64,000 nucleotides of DNA from Halomarina litorea. Its GTDB lineage: Archaea; Halobacteriota; Halobacteria; Halobacteriales; Haloarculaceae. The stretch spans positions 1 to 64,000 of the forward strand of contig NZ_CP100449.1 in the NCBI RefSeq assembly GCF_024227715.1, in the 5' to 3' direction. The notes beneath the pieces were generated by a model that saw only the letters and a program-made list of their open reading frames with translations, did no database searches and was not told the origin of the DNA. The position numbers were made by a program, and so were the translations under genes. Shown here one piece after another: positions 54,486 to 63,302 of the stretch; the first letter of the stretch is position 1, and every line of letters begins with the position of its first letter.

Positions 54486-55190
54486 ATGCGACCCGACCAC
54501 AGTTCGCTACAGTCGCAGGAGACCAATGCCACCCCGGAGCTGCCATCCCTCCGGCCTGGCGTTCGCCTCCTCGAAGCACCCGACTCGTCCCGTCGGCAAT
54601 CAACCAGTGTCGTCCAGGCGCTCGTCCTCGACCATCTCCTGCTCAACTCAGGGTACGTCGAGTGGGTCGACGCCGGAGGCCACGCCTCGGCGCAGCCGAT
54701 AGCTCGACTCGTCCCGAGCGAGCGATTCCTCGAACGGATCACCGTCGCACGGGCGTTCACGCTCCACCAGCACGCCTCACTCGTCGAGCGATTGGCCGAC
54801 CGCGTCTCCAAACAGACGGCGCTCGTCGTCTGCCCGGCGCTCGACCGACCCTACCGCGAAGAGTGCCGGGATGAAGAGGCTGAGGCACTGCTCCTCCGGG
54901 CAGTCGCCCGCCTCTCGTCGATGGCCCGGAGCCACGACATCCCAGTGCTGGTGACGCGGACTCGTTCAGACGAGTTCGCCGACCCCATCGCGACGGCCGC
55001 CACTGAGTGCATTTCCTACGAGGAGACACGCTACGGGCCGCGGTTCGCCGGCGAGGGCTTCGAGACGCTCGTCTACCCAGTCGGTCATGGTCTACTCCAG
55101 ACGACCATCGCATTCTGGCAACAGATGCTCTCCGACCGGCGGCCACTCTATGCCGAGTCGAGTCAGAGGGCTCCAGCTGTGGTGGGATGA
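54486..55190 (+). CDS. Inactivated RecA/RadA-like protein of the PolB2 operon
   Basis: A 234-residue protein with the layout of a RadA/RecA ATPase core: an N-terminal LLEAPDSSRRQSTSV where a Walker A loop should be (the GK-S/T residues are gone), EWVDAGGHA, RITVARAFTLHQHASL, the Walker B-like ALVVCPALDRPY and VLVTRTRSDEF. So it keeps the fold but not ATP binding. In archaea such inactivated RadA-like genes neighbour PolB2 polymerase genes, an arrangement compared with the bacterial ImuA-ImuB-DnaE2 mutasome. The small gene and PolB2 relic downstream fit that. It is intact here. Confidence 0.7.
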   Translation: MRPDHSSLQSQETNATPELPSLRPGVRLLEAPDSSRRQSTSVVQALVLDHLLLNSGYVEWVDAGGHASAQPIARLVPSERFLERITVARAFTLHQHASLVERLADRVSKQTALVVCPALDRPYREECRDEEAEALLLRAVARLSSMARSHDIPVLVTRTRSDEFADPIATAATECISYEETRYGPRFAGEGFETLVYPVGHGLLQTTIAFWQQMLSDRRPLYAESSQRAPAVVG

Positions 55191-55193
55191 GCG

Positions 55194-55469
55194 ATGGGCC
55201 GCACGAACCCAACCTTCCGGGACCAACTCCGGGAGTACGAGGACTACTGGCAGGCATACCGGCGGGCCCTTCGTCGGCGTGGCCAGCCGCACTTCGACCG
55301 GCTGTTCGAGCACGCTGCCGCTCATGCCGATGCCGCCGGCGCGTTGAACGACAGTGAGCCACTCTATCCAATCTTGGTTTCCATCGCTCTCGAGCACGAA
55401 CGGCGTATCGAGGAATTGGAGGAGCGATTCGACGAGGAAGGGGAGCAAGAGGTCCGGATGCCGCACTAG
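55194..55469 (+). CDS. Small coiled-coil protein of the PolB2 operon (DUF8156-like)
   Basis: A 91-residue highly charged protein starting 3 bases after the RecA-like gene. The middle, HFDRLFEHAAAHADAAG, is helical, and the end, LEHERRIEELEERFDEEG, is a short coiled coil. Related small proteins stand between the RecA-like and polymerase genes in haloarchaea. Its reading frame continues into that of the polymerase: VRMPH is followed by a TAG, and the polymerase's probable ATG lies inside this tail, so the present C-terminus may be altered. Confidence 0.65.
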   Translation: MGRTNPTFRDQLREYEDYWQAYRRALRRRGQPHFDRLFEHAAAHADAAGALNDSEPLYPILVSIALEHERRIEELEERFDEEGEQEVRMPH

Positions 55470-56222
55470 ATTGATTGCCTGGACGATGGTGTCCTCGAGT
55501 GGGAACTCACCCACGATGGAGCCACCGCCCATCACAACCCACTGTACACACCATCGCTGTACGCGAGCACGCCACCGGGAACCGTAGACGAAGCAGCGCT
55601 GCTCGACCTGAACGAGGCCGTCGAAGCGCTCCCACAGGTGGCAGCGACACGACTGACGATGAAGCGCCCCGGGTTCCGGCACGGCGACCAGCCAGTGCTC
55701 CACATCGCCGTCACCGACCTCGATGCTGTCGAGGAGGTGGCGTGGTTCGTTGCACGGCAGGGTCGTCCCGGTGACTACCGGCTGTTCAACGTCGACTTCT
55801 CGCGAGAGTTCCGCTACTGTCTCGAACACGGGCTGAGTGCTTCCCCAAAGCGTGAGCCAACGACGTTGCGACTCACCATCCCGGAGCGTGACGTCGCTGC
55901 TGGCGCGTTGGAGACCGTGGCTATCGACGGTGAGGAGTATCGACAGGCGACCCGTGGGGTCGCCGCCCTGGAACGTGCCGACGACACCGGCCTTCAGGTG
56001 TTCCCTGGGCAGTCCGTCCAGTACGTCGTCGTCGACAGCACGCGTGGACGCGACCGAGTCCGCCTCGTCGACGAAGCCGACGACGGTGAGTACGATGTCG
56101 AATTCTACGAAGGCTTGGCGATTCGAGCGACGGAGAGCATCCTCTCGCCGATGGGGTGGCGAGAGCAGGACATCCGGTCGTCTCTCTCCTCATACCGAGA
56201 CACCTCACTGAGTGCCTATTGA
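55458..56222 (+). pseudogene. PolB2 family-B DNA polymerase, internally deleted
   Basis: Only the two ends of a family-B polymerase remain. From ATG 55458 the frame reads MPH, a TAG (55467-55469), then IDCLDDGVLEWELTHDG, HHNPLYTPSLYAST and RLFNVDFSREFRYCLEHG, which is the N-terminal domain. At about 55930-55945 it jumps in frame to ATRGVAALERADDTGL, PGQSVQYVVVDSTRGRDRV and SILSPMGWREQDIRS, the C-terminal end of the family. The exonuclease, palm and fingers (about 450-500 residues, an estimate from family length) are missing. A GTG at 55638 could still start a 194-residue product. It cannot be a polymerase. Confidence 0.7.
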
Positions 56223-57421
56223 GGCGTCAGCGGTCGGTCGATCGGCATGCGTTTCGGTGGATTCTCGCGTCGTATGGTTCGACGTCCGTCTCTGGCGTCG
56301 AGAAGTGCTAGTCGCAGAACTGGAGCGTCGGGTAGTCGATTCGGTCGTCGACCTTGCAGGCTGTGTCACCGTCGTAATCGACGCGGGAGGGTGTTCATTC
56401 CAGGAAACAATAGAAGCGTCGCGCCCGCAGAACGCACAGCCGTCGACGTGGTCCCGGTTGTATCGCGTGAGACTTCGTCGATAATTGTGCTCCTCACGCT
56501 CGAGGCACATGGTGTGGTTGCGAGACATATCGAGAAGGCGGATTCTCTGGGCGGTTTCGCGGGTGATACATTCAGGTTCAGGGGTATGGAACGTCGGCAG
56601 CGATTCTCTCTACCATTCATCGCTGCGATGTCGTCCTCGGGCACGGACTCGGCGAGGACGTCGCGGTGATGCATCGGCGTTTCCGGCACGTAATCGGCTC
56701 TGGACGTACCGTTCCAGGTGTACCAACCGCATCACGAACCATGATATCGTGCCACAAGAGTTTTTATCATTGAAACCTACCGTGAAATCGGTGTCTCGGT
56801 CTTCGATTGATTGAGGTGCCCGACGGGAACGACCGTCGCTTCCCACGACCGTTGCATCGATGGTCGGCCCGCGACGCGAGGCTCTGCACCCTCCGCGACA
56901 CCCAGCATTCGAGTACCTCGCAGATGGGCCGACCACTTCTGCCAGATCACCATCACTGAGCTACGGCAGGACAGCACGCAGCACGGCCATCTCGTATTCA
57001 CCGGCCAGACCGTGACCGCAGCGCCGTGCGGTGTCCTGCCATCTCCGAGCGCTACTCGACCGTTGGCCGTCCCCGTCTTGGAGGACACGCTGTCTGTCCT
57101 GGGTGGTCGTCGTCGGATTCGCGCGTGAGTGTGTCCACCGTACTCCGCTCGGTACCCGGTGGTACGTGCTACCAGAACGTCTCTGGCGACGAGTCCGTGA
57201 GGAGGTGTACGCCCACTTCAGACACCTCCTCTTCGGACGAACAGCGGCCAAGTCGGGGATGGGGCCAACCCATCCAGTCGACAATATGGAATTATCGTGG
57301 ATAAAGCCACTCCCTGATTCGTGTGTCGACGCACTGTATCACAAGAGACGGGGACCTCTCGACACGGCAAATCGCCTCACGGGCCGTGGTCCCTGTCAGT
57401 CGAGTCGTAACCGAGCGTTGG
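56223..57421. other. Gene-poor 1.2 kb with small-gene remnants
   Basis: No intact gene is convincing here. A frameshifted minus-strand small gene lies at about 56360-56689. The stretch 56800-57420 holds open frames on both strands with no recognisable family; the forward frame at 57031-57300 (YVLPERLWRRVREEVYAHF) is the most protein-like, but I would not call it. Confidence 0.45.
56360..56689 (-). pseudogene. Frameshifted small haloarchaeal gene, zinc-finger-like
   Basis: From a GTG at 56689 the frame reads PETPMHHRDVLAESVPEDD and then loses sense. The coherent continuation is in the next frame: LPTFHTPEPECITRETAQR, IRLLDMSRNHTMCLEREEHN and RYNRDHVDGCAFCGRDA. A CxxC pair suggests a small zinc-binding protein. 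One frameshift near 56610-56630 separates the halves. The family is not identified with certainty. Confidence 0.35.
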
Positions 57422-57808
57422 TCAGTCCTCGGCGTGCGTGCTCGCCCACTCGATGTACTGAGCGAGTGCGTCTTGCCCCGTCTTGGAGATCGCGTAGTAG
57501 TTGGTGCGGCGGTCGATTGCCCCTTTGTCGACGAATCCCTCCGTGACGAGGGTATCGAGGTTCGGGTACAGTCGACCGTGGGTGATGTCCTTGTTCAGCC
57601 GAGCTTCGAGTTGGTCCTTGATCGTCTGGCCGGACGGCTTCTCGAGGTCGGCGAGCGCGACCAGGAGGTCGCGCTGAAAGCCGGTCAGGTGGTGGAACTC
57701 TCGTTCCGTCTCGGAGACGGTGTCACTGGCACTCTGTGTCGCGGTCTGGCTACTGTTAGCCCCCATAGTGTCTGACGTACTCGAGGAGGTATTGTTACCC
57801 ACAGACAT
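57422..57808 (-). CDS. PadR-family transcriptional regulator
   Basis: A 128-residue PadR-type winged-helix protein. The first 35 residues are a Ser/Thr-rich tail. The domain runs FHHLTGFQRDLLVALADL, KPSGQTIKDQLEARL, THGRLYPNLDTLVTEGFV (the wing-recognition region) and RRTNYYAISKTGQDAL, the family pattern. The ATG at 57808 or one at 57766 could start it. No partner gene is adjacent, so its target is unknown. Confidence 0.88.
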   Translation of the reverse strand: MSVGNNTSSSTSDTMGANSSQTATQSASDTVSETEREFHHLTGFQRDLLVALADLEKPSGQTIKDQLEARLNKDITHGRLYPNLDTLVTEGFVDKGAIDRRTNYYAISKTGQDALAQYIEWASTHAED

Positions 57809-58003
57809 GGACGGCGCTTTTCTGCAACTGCAACTGTTTCAGGATAATCTCTGTCCAGACGTACTGGTTTGGGGATGATTACAGTCACCGGGAGCGACGA
57901 TTGGTTCCCTGACCAGGATGCAGCGAGGTGGCGTGTCGAGTCGGTGAGCGAGACGGACGACACGGTCACTGGGGACGCACTCCGGGGTCAGTGGCCACCG
58001 GAC

Positions 58004-58165
58004 TCAGCGCCACTCGTCGAGATCGAGCGTCTCGGAGGCGGTGATCGAGAGCCACGCGTCGTCGCGGGTGACGTCAGCGATGATGAACTGGGTGGTCGGG
58101 CCCGCATTGTCGAGGGCGGCCATGACCTCCCCGTCGGTCGTCGAATGGAGTGCCGAGCGGCTCAT
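58004..58165 (-). CDS. Small haloarchaeal protein (DUF7556-like)
   Basis: A 53-residue protein from the ATG at 58165 (MSRSALHST). The end, TTQFIIADVTRDDAWLSI followed by ASETLDLDEWR, resembles a small family common in halophilic archaea, with the DDAWL and final EWR elements conserved as I recall it. No enzymatic motif is seen. A longer frame upstream is Arg/Cys-rich and unlikely coding. Confidence 0.55.
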   Translation of the reverse strand: MSRSALHSTTDGEVMAALDNAGPTTQFIIADVTRDDAWLSITASETLDLDEWR

Positions 58166-58339
58166 CAGCGGAGTGTCACAGTATGGGACTCGAACACACA
58201 TTAATGTTCTGGAGAATGACGGTCTATGGAATGTGTGACTTGCACGGTGAGAGTGGATTGCAGCTCGACAAGTGTCGAGGCCGGCGTCGATCACCCGAAT
58301 CACTCGTCGGCAGGCGCTGACTCGGGTGCAGAGAACGCT

Positions 58340-59025
58340 TCGGCGCGTTGCTCTCCGACAGCGTGGATCTCCCCGCGCCAGAGCCCTTTTCGCCGTTCGA
58401 ACAACCAGAGTTTGACACGCCCCACGCAGTCATCCACCTCGCGAGCGACTACGGGTCGGTCGTCCTCGCTGCCGAGGTGGCACTACTCGGCCAGAAAGAC
58501 ACACTCAACGGCGTCGACGTGGAGGCGTCCCTCGAAGACGTCTTCGAGCGAGTCGATCGCCGAACGGGCTTCGTCGGCGAGGGCCTGCCTGCTGACCACC
58601 AGGACGTCGATGGCATCCCCGACTCCGATCCCGTCCCGGAGGACGCCCCGTTGTATACGGGATTCAAAACGGGTTTTCAGAAAAACCAGGCCAGCGAGGA
58701 CCGGGTCGCTATCGGGGACGGACCGTTCACCGATGGGACGACCCAGCACATCTCGAAAATCCGGCTCCGGTTGGACGACTGGTACAGCGAGCAAGACCAC
58801 GACGACCGCGTCAGGGAGATGTTCTGTCCCTTCCACGCCGAACAGAACCTCGTTGAGGGGACCGGTGAGAGCCTCGGCGACTCGAGCCGGGTCGACGAGT
58901 GTGCCGAGCTGAACGAATCCGCACGGGAGTACGGCCGCGTTGGTCACTCCAAAAAACGGCGCTCGCCCGTGAGGCCGGCTCACCCATCATTTTGCGGCGG
59001 GACTTCGACTCGATGGACGTCCGCA
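58340..59025 (+). pseudogene. Remnant of a haloarchaeal Dyp-peroxidase-like (DUF7405-type) protein
   Basis: The forward frame from about 58340 reads SVDLPAPEPFSPFEQPEFD, AVIHLASDYGSVVLAAE, RRTGFVGEGLPADHQDVDG, APLYTGFKTGFQKNQASED, HISKIRLRLDDWYSEQDHD and EYGRVGHSKK. It then shifts frame into ALAREAGSPIILRRDFDSMD near 58950 and is lost. This is the middle of a haloarchaeal family usually over 350 residues. The N-terminal third and the C-terminal end (about 90 residues) are missing, and one frameshift is present, so the gene is dead. Confidence 0.6.
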
Positions 59026-59313
59026 GCATCGACGAGCCCGGTACGGCGCTATCTCCGGCGCAATTGGAGGTGTTGGATTCACAGGTGCCTACTGGACGAC
59101 GATGTACATCGACTGGATTCCGTTGGGGCGTATCGGTATCCGACGAACCTCCTCGTGACACGGCTCCCGATTCCTTGGTATCTCGCCGGGTACGATCCCT
59201 ACGTCGTGTTCGCTGTGGGACTACTCGTGATTCCCGTCTTCGGTACCCTCGGCTACGTTGCTGGGTGGGCGATTCCGTCCCCAGAACGTCCCCTTCGGCT
59301 CATTCGCTGGTGA
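59026..59313 (+). pseudogene. Remnant of a small membrane protein
   Basis: One forward frame gives RYGAISGAIGGVGFTGAYWT then MYIDWIPLGRIG. The next frame continues YPTNLLVTRLPIPWYLAGYD, VVFAVGLLVIPVFGTLGYVA and GWAIPSPERPLRLIRW to a stop at 59313. Two or three hydrophobic helices are clear. A frameshift near 59130 joins the pieces. It abuts the peroxidase-like relic, so two genes were cut together. The family is unknown. Confidence 0.45.
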
Positions 59314-59443
59314 ACGATGTACGACTCGGTGCTGCCTCCGGGTTCAGCTCCGTAGGAATGAGCTTGTTCTGAATGGACGATAGCAACCACGCGCAGAAGT
59401 GTCGAAGTAGAGATATCCGTGAGTAGGACTAGCAAAGCCTTAT

Positions 59444-59459
59444 TTTAGACGCGTCTAAA
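59444..59459. promoter_or_regulatory. Perfect 16-bp operator palindrome of the DtxR-type regulator
   Basis: TTTAGACGCGTCTAAA is a perfect inverted repeat 9-24 bases before the regulator's ATG. It overlaps the TATA-like TTATTTTA (59440-59447) and the probable transcript start. DtxR/SirR/Idr-type repressors bind such palindromes when loaded with metal, so the whole metal operon is probably shut off when Mn or Fe is plentiful. Confidence 0.75.
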
Positions 59460-59467
59460 TACTAATC

Positions 59468-60172
59468 ATGGACGAGTCGAAAGTCGATGGCTACCTGATG
59501 GCAATCTATCGGTTACAGCATACAGATCGACGAGTCCCACCGTCAGCCATCGCGGCTGAACGGGGGGTGACATCGCCAACAGTGACGCGAACGCTCCAGT
59601 GCTTGGACGAGGAGGAACTCGTCGACTACGAACGCTACCGGGGTGCTCGGCTCACTGCGAGTGGGGAACGGCGCGTACTCGCGGCACTCCGCCGCCGTCG
59701 ACTCCTCGAACGGTTTCTCACCGAGGAGTTCGGGTACGACCGGAGCGAGGTGCACGACGAGGCTGACGCCCTGGTACCTCACGTGAGCGAACAGTTCGTC
59801 GATCGCATCGCCGCGCGGCTCGAATCCCAATCGGTGGGTCCGCACGACGCACCGGTCGCCCTCGTCGAGTCGACGGCTCGTCGAGAACGAGCTCTCCAGT
59901 CGTTGGCACAGTGCGAACAGGGAGCGACTGTTGTCGTTTCCGCTGTCGAAGACCAGTCGCTCGAGACCCTCGCGTCCCTTTCGAAGAGTGGCGTCGTTCC
60001 CGGAACGGCGCTCGATGTGCTCGAACCCACCTCCACCGGGGAGTTGACGGTCGAAGTGAGTGAGACTGGCGAACAGGTGTCCATCCCTGCAGACGCCGGT
60101 TCAGCCGTCTCCGTCGCATACGTGGCCGACGAATCGACGCACGACCGACGACAGCACACGGAGGCACGCTGA
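59468..60172 (+). CDS. DtxR/MntR-family metal-dependent regulator
   Basis: A 234-residue regulator. The N-terminal winged helix is MDESKVDGYLMAIYRLQ, then AAERGVTSPTVTRTLQCL (recognition helix region) and the dimerisation domain RRRRLLERFLTEEFGYD with EVHDEADALVPHVSEQF, where the metal ligands Glu/His of the family sit. The C-terminal 75 residues look like the FeoA/SH3-like domain. Its perfect palindrome upstream suggests autoregulation. The stop overlaps the start of the multicopper oxidase gene (TGATG). Confidence 0.92.
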   Translation: MDESKVDGYLMAIYRLQHTDRRVPPSAIAAERGVTSPTVTRTLQCLDEEELVDYERYRGARLTASGERRVLAALRRRRLLERFLTEEFGYDRSEVHDEADALVPHVSEQFVDRIAARLESQSVGPHDAPVALVESTARRERALQSLAQCEQGATVVVSAVEDQSLETLASLSKSGVVPGTALDVLEPTSTGELTVEVSETGEQVSIPADAGSAVSVAYVADESTHDRRQHTEAR

Positions 60173-61437
60173 TGCCGTCACTGGACTACTCACGAGCGGC
60201 GGACCTCTCCGAGCGGTTAGAGCAACGCCTTGTCGACTCCCTCGAGTCGGACGTCACGACGACGCGCCGAGCCGTCCTCGGGAGCATCGGGCTGGCGGGG
60301 AGCGCCGCGTTGACCGGTATCGGGCGAGCGGATAGCGAGGGTGAACACGGTGGTGGCGGCGGCGGGTCACACGGAAACTTCGGTGCGGTCGGCGAGTACG
60401 ACAACACCACCTTCGACCCTCACGAGTTCCTCTATCAGTTCAACACGGGACGTGGGGAACAGGAGAACGTCCCGCAGGCCATCTACGAGGAGGACGGACG
60501 CACCGTCCGTGAGTTCGAATTCACCGCCGTCGACACGACCGTCACTATCGCCCCCGGTATCGAGTTCCCCGCGTGGGCGTACAACGGGCAGGTCCCCGGT
60601 CCGACCATCCGAGCGGTCGAGGGCGACCTCATCCGTGTGACGTTCGAAAACCTCGGTCGCCACGCTCACACCATCCACCCGCACCTGCGGAACCTCAACC
60701 CGGAGATGGACGGGATCCCACAGAACGGGCCGGGGGTCCTCGATACGGGCGAGTCGTTCACCTACGAGTGGATCGCCCAACCGGCGGGCACGCACTTCTA
60801 TCATTGCCACTCGCTGCCGCTCAAAGAGCACATCCACCGCGGCCTCTACGGGACCATTGTCATCGACCCCGACCCCGAGCGGGTCGCCGAGCGACCGGAG
60901 GAGTATTGCAACTACCACGCCTCGCAGATTACGGACGAACTGCGGGCCGACCTCGTCGCCGAGGCGAAGACACGGAACCACGAATATCCCGAGAACGACG
61001 CCGTCAACGAGATGGTCATCGTGATGAACTCCTTCGACACCAACTTCGACGGCGGCAACGAGGTATACGCCGCCAACACCCGGGCGTTCGCCTACGGTGT
61101 CGGCCGGACCGACGGTGAGGGCAACTGGCAAGCCGGCGAGACCAAACACCCCATCCAGATCGACGGCCAGCAGCGCCAGCGGATCTACCTGGCTAACGCG
61201 ACGGAGTTCGACCTCGTCAACTCGTTCCACACCCACTCGCAGTTCTTCGACTACTACGATCACGGGACGACGCTCACACCGACACTCCAGACTGTCGACA
61301 CGATCATGCAGTGTCAGGCACAGCGCGGTATCATCGAGCTGGATTATTCGACTCACGACCCGGGACTGTACATGTTCCACGCCCACCAGTCGGAGTTCGC
61401 CGAACTCGGTTGGATGAGCTTCTTCGAGGTGGTCTAA
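60172..61437 (+). CDS. Two-domain multicopper oxidase, Tat-exported
   Basis: A 421-residue multicopper oxidase. A twin-arginine signal (TTRRAVLGSIGLAGSAAL) follows an unusually long 30-residue n-region. Domain 1 has the copper ligands in HAHTIHPHL and the trinuclear/type 1 motif HFYHCHSLPLKEHIHRGLYG. Domain 2 has FHTHSQFFDYYDHG and YMFHAHQSEFAELGW, which keeps His-x-His but lacks the type 1 Cys. A blue copper only in domain 1 is the layout described as type C two-domain oxidases. It is not NirK-like. Likely metal (Fe, Mn or Cu) oxidation outside the cell, given the ZIP gene next door. Confidence 0.88.
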   Translation: MPSLDYSRAADLSERLEQRLVDSLESDVTTTRRAVLGSIGLAGSAALTGIGRADSEGEHGGGGGGSHGNFGAVGEYDNTTFDPHEFLYQFNTGRGEQENVPQAIYEEDGRTVREFEFTAVDTTVTIAPGIEFPAWAYNGQVPGPTIRAVEGDLIRVTFENLGRHAHTIHPHLRNLNPEMDGIPQNGPGVLDTGESFTYEWIAQPAGTHFYHCHSLPLKEHIHRGLYGTIVIDPDPERVAERPEEYCNYHASQITDELRADLVAEAKTRNHEYPENDAVNEMVIVMNSFDTNFDGGNEVYAANTRAFAYGVGRTDGEGNWQAGETKHPIQIDGQQRQRIYLANATEFDLVNSFHTHSQFFDYYDHGTTLTPTLQTVDTIMQCQAQRGIIELDYSTHDPGLYMFHAHQSEFAELGWMSFFEVV

Positions 61438-62673
61438 ATGAGCAGAGCAAACACCGACGGCGGTACGGCTGTGACGCGAACTGAGCGCCCGCTCGGCCTT
61501 CCCCGGTGGGTGGCCGCGCTCCTCCCACTTGTCTTGCTGGGACTCATCGCCGGCGGGTTCTTCGCGGCGGCACCATTCGCGTCGCTCGACACCGGTGGGG
61601 AACCGCTCCCTGACGTGACCGTGACCCACACGACACTACCGAACGACGAGACGGTCGTCGTCCACGTCACGAACAACGGTCCCGACGAGGTGACCATCTC
61701 GCAGGTGCTCGTCGCCGAGGCGTACTGGAACTTCGACGTACAGGGGTCGGGCGGTGATGCCACGCTCGCCCCACGTGAGAGCGCCGAGGTCGTCATCCCC
61801 TACCACTGGAACCCGGGGTGGGACCTCGAAGTCGCACTGCTGCTCTCTGACGGGAGTACGGTCCATCACACTATCGTCGCGCCCAACGAGTCGCCTGGGC
61901 TGACGATGGACCTCCTGGTGACGATGGCCGTCATCGGTCTGTTCGTCGGCGTCATCCCCGTCGCGCTCGGGATGTTGTGGTTCCCCTTCCTGCGCTCGAT
62001 GAGCGACCGGTGGCTCCACGCCATCCTCGCGTTCTCGGCGGGCGTGCTCGCCTTCCTCGCCATCGACGCGGGGTTCGAGGCGTTCGAACTCGCCGAGCAG
62101 GTGCCGGGGGCGTTCGAGGGGCCCATCCTCGTCGCTCTCGGCGTCCTCGGTGCATTCCTCGTCGTGCAGGCGGTCAGCGCGTGGCGGACGGGCCGGGCCG
62201 CTGCCGGTGACAGTCGTGCCCAGAGCGGGCTGTGGGTCGCCTACCTCGTCGCACTCGGCATCGGCCTGCACAACCTCGCCGAGGGACTGGCCATCGGGAG
62301 TTCGTTCGCGCTGGGGCGTGTCTCGCTTGGCGCGTTCCTCGTCATCGGGTTCATGCTCCACAACGTGACGGAGGGACCGGCCGTCGTCGCGCCCGTCACC
62401 CGGGGCGAACGGCCGCACCTCGGCCACTTCGTGGCGCTCGGGATCATCGCGGGGGCTCCGGTCATCCTCGGCGGGTGGCTCGGGAGCCTCGCGTTCTCGC
62501 CGACGCTCGGGGCGTTCTTCCTCGTCGTCGGCGTCGGGGCCATCCTGCAGGTCGTCTGGGAACTGCGCGGAATGATCAGTCGCAACGGGCGGGTCGGGTC
62601 CGCACTGAACCTTGCCGCCCTCCTGTTGGGCCTCGTCGTGATGTACGTCACCGACCTCTTCGTCACACTCTAA
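61438..62673 (+). CDS. ZIP-family metal transporter with an extracytoplasmic N-terminal domain
   Basis: A 411-residue ZIP transporter. One N-terminal helix (LLPLVLLGLIAGGFFAAA) is followed by a roughly 95-residue beta-type domain (TVTHTTLPNDETVVVHVTNN). The ZIP core then has about eight helices with the metal-site motifs GIGLHNLAEGLAIGSS and GFMLHNVTEGPAVVAP. The extracytoplasmic domain is uncommon in ZIP proteins and could receive metal from the oxidase, whose stop codon directly abuts this start (no intervening bases). ZIP carriers move Zn, Fe or Mn into the cytoplasm. Confidence 0.9.
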   Translation: MSRANTDGGTAVTRTERPLGLPRWVAALLPLVLLGLIAGGFFAAAPFASLDTGGEPLPDVTVTHTTLPNDETVVVHVTNNGPDEVTISQVLVAEAYWNFDVQGSGGDATLAPRESAEVVIPYHWNPGWDLEVALLLSDGSTVHHTIVAPNESPGLTMDLLVTMAVIGLFVGVIPVALGMLWFPFLRSMSDRWLHAILAFSAGVLAFLAIDAGFEAFELAEQVPGAFEGPILVALGVLGAFLVVQAVSAWRTGRAAAGDSRAQSGLWVAYLVALGIGLHNLAEGLAIGSSFALGRVSLGAFLVIGFMLHNVTEGPAVVAPVTRGERPHLGHFVALGIIAGAPVILGGWLGSLAFSPTLGAFFLVVGVGAILQVVWELRGMISRNGRVGSALNLAALLLGLVVMYVTDLFVTL

Positions 62674-62699
62674 CCTCAGTGGATACCTCGTACTTCGAT

Positions 62700-63110
62700 A
62701 TGAACAGACGACAGGTGCTTCGACTCGGCGGCGCAGGGCTCGTAGCGACTGTGACTGCGGGCTGTTCGTCGCTTGGTGGGTCGAACGAACCGCCGCGGGT
62801 ATCGATGGCCGATGGGTTCAGCTACGAGCCGGAACGGGTCACGATTCGCCCAGGGACGACGGTCCGCTGGGTGAACGACAGTGACGTCGGGCACACAGTG
62901 ACAGCGTACGAGGACGGCATTCCCGCGGATGCGGCGTACTTCGCCAGCGGTGGGTTCGAATCCGAGCGGGCCGCACGCGCCGACGTGAGTGGCGGACTCC
63001 TCGCCTCTGGGGAGGCGTACGAGCACACGTTCGAGGCTACCGAGACGTTCGAGTACTTCTGTATTCCCCACGAGGGGTCGGGGATGACCGGGGGCGTCGT
63101 CGTCAGGTAG
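62700..63110 (+). CDS. Halocyanin-like blue copper lipoprotein
   Basis: A 136-residue plastocyanin-fold protein. The signal is twin-arginine with lipobox (MNRRQVLRLGG to TAGC, Cys22). The copper ligands are His65 in SDVGHTVTAY and Cys121, His124 and Met129 in YFCIPHEGSGM. A short linker separates lipid anchor and domain. It is 26 bases downstream of the ZIP gene and may carry electrons from the oxidase to the respiratory chain, or deliver copper. Confidence 0.92.
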   Translation: MNRRQVLRLGGAGLVATVTAGCSSLGGSNEPPRVSMADGFSYEPERVTIRPGTTVRWVNDSDVGHTVTAYEDGIPADAAYFASGGFESERAARADVSGGLLASGEAYEHTFEATETFEYFCIPHEGSGMTGGVVVR

Positions 63111-63302
63111 TCCCAGCCCGGAGTGGGGGACGTTGCCTACAACAACCACCTCTGGGCCGGGTTGATTAGCAAGAGTGTGCGCTGTCCTGTAGTACCGCAC
63201 GTATCGTGTACTGCACAGTGGTGCCTCCGACCGCGAGCGTCGGGCCGTTCGGTGGGAAGAGGGTTAGGCAGGTAGAAGTAGCTTGCTGTGTAACTGGCGC
63301 TA

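Noticed and set aside
60172-61437. Copper nitrite reductase (NirK)
   Set aside because: The type 1 copper region is HCHSLPLKEHIHRG, not the NirK pattern, and domain 2 has HxH oxidase motifs; no other denitrification gene is nearby.
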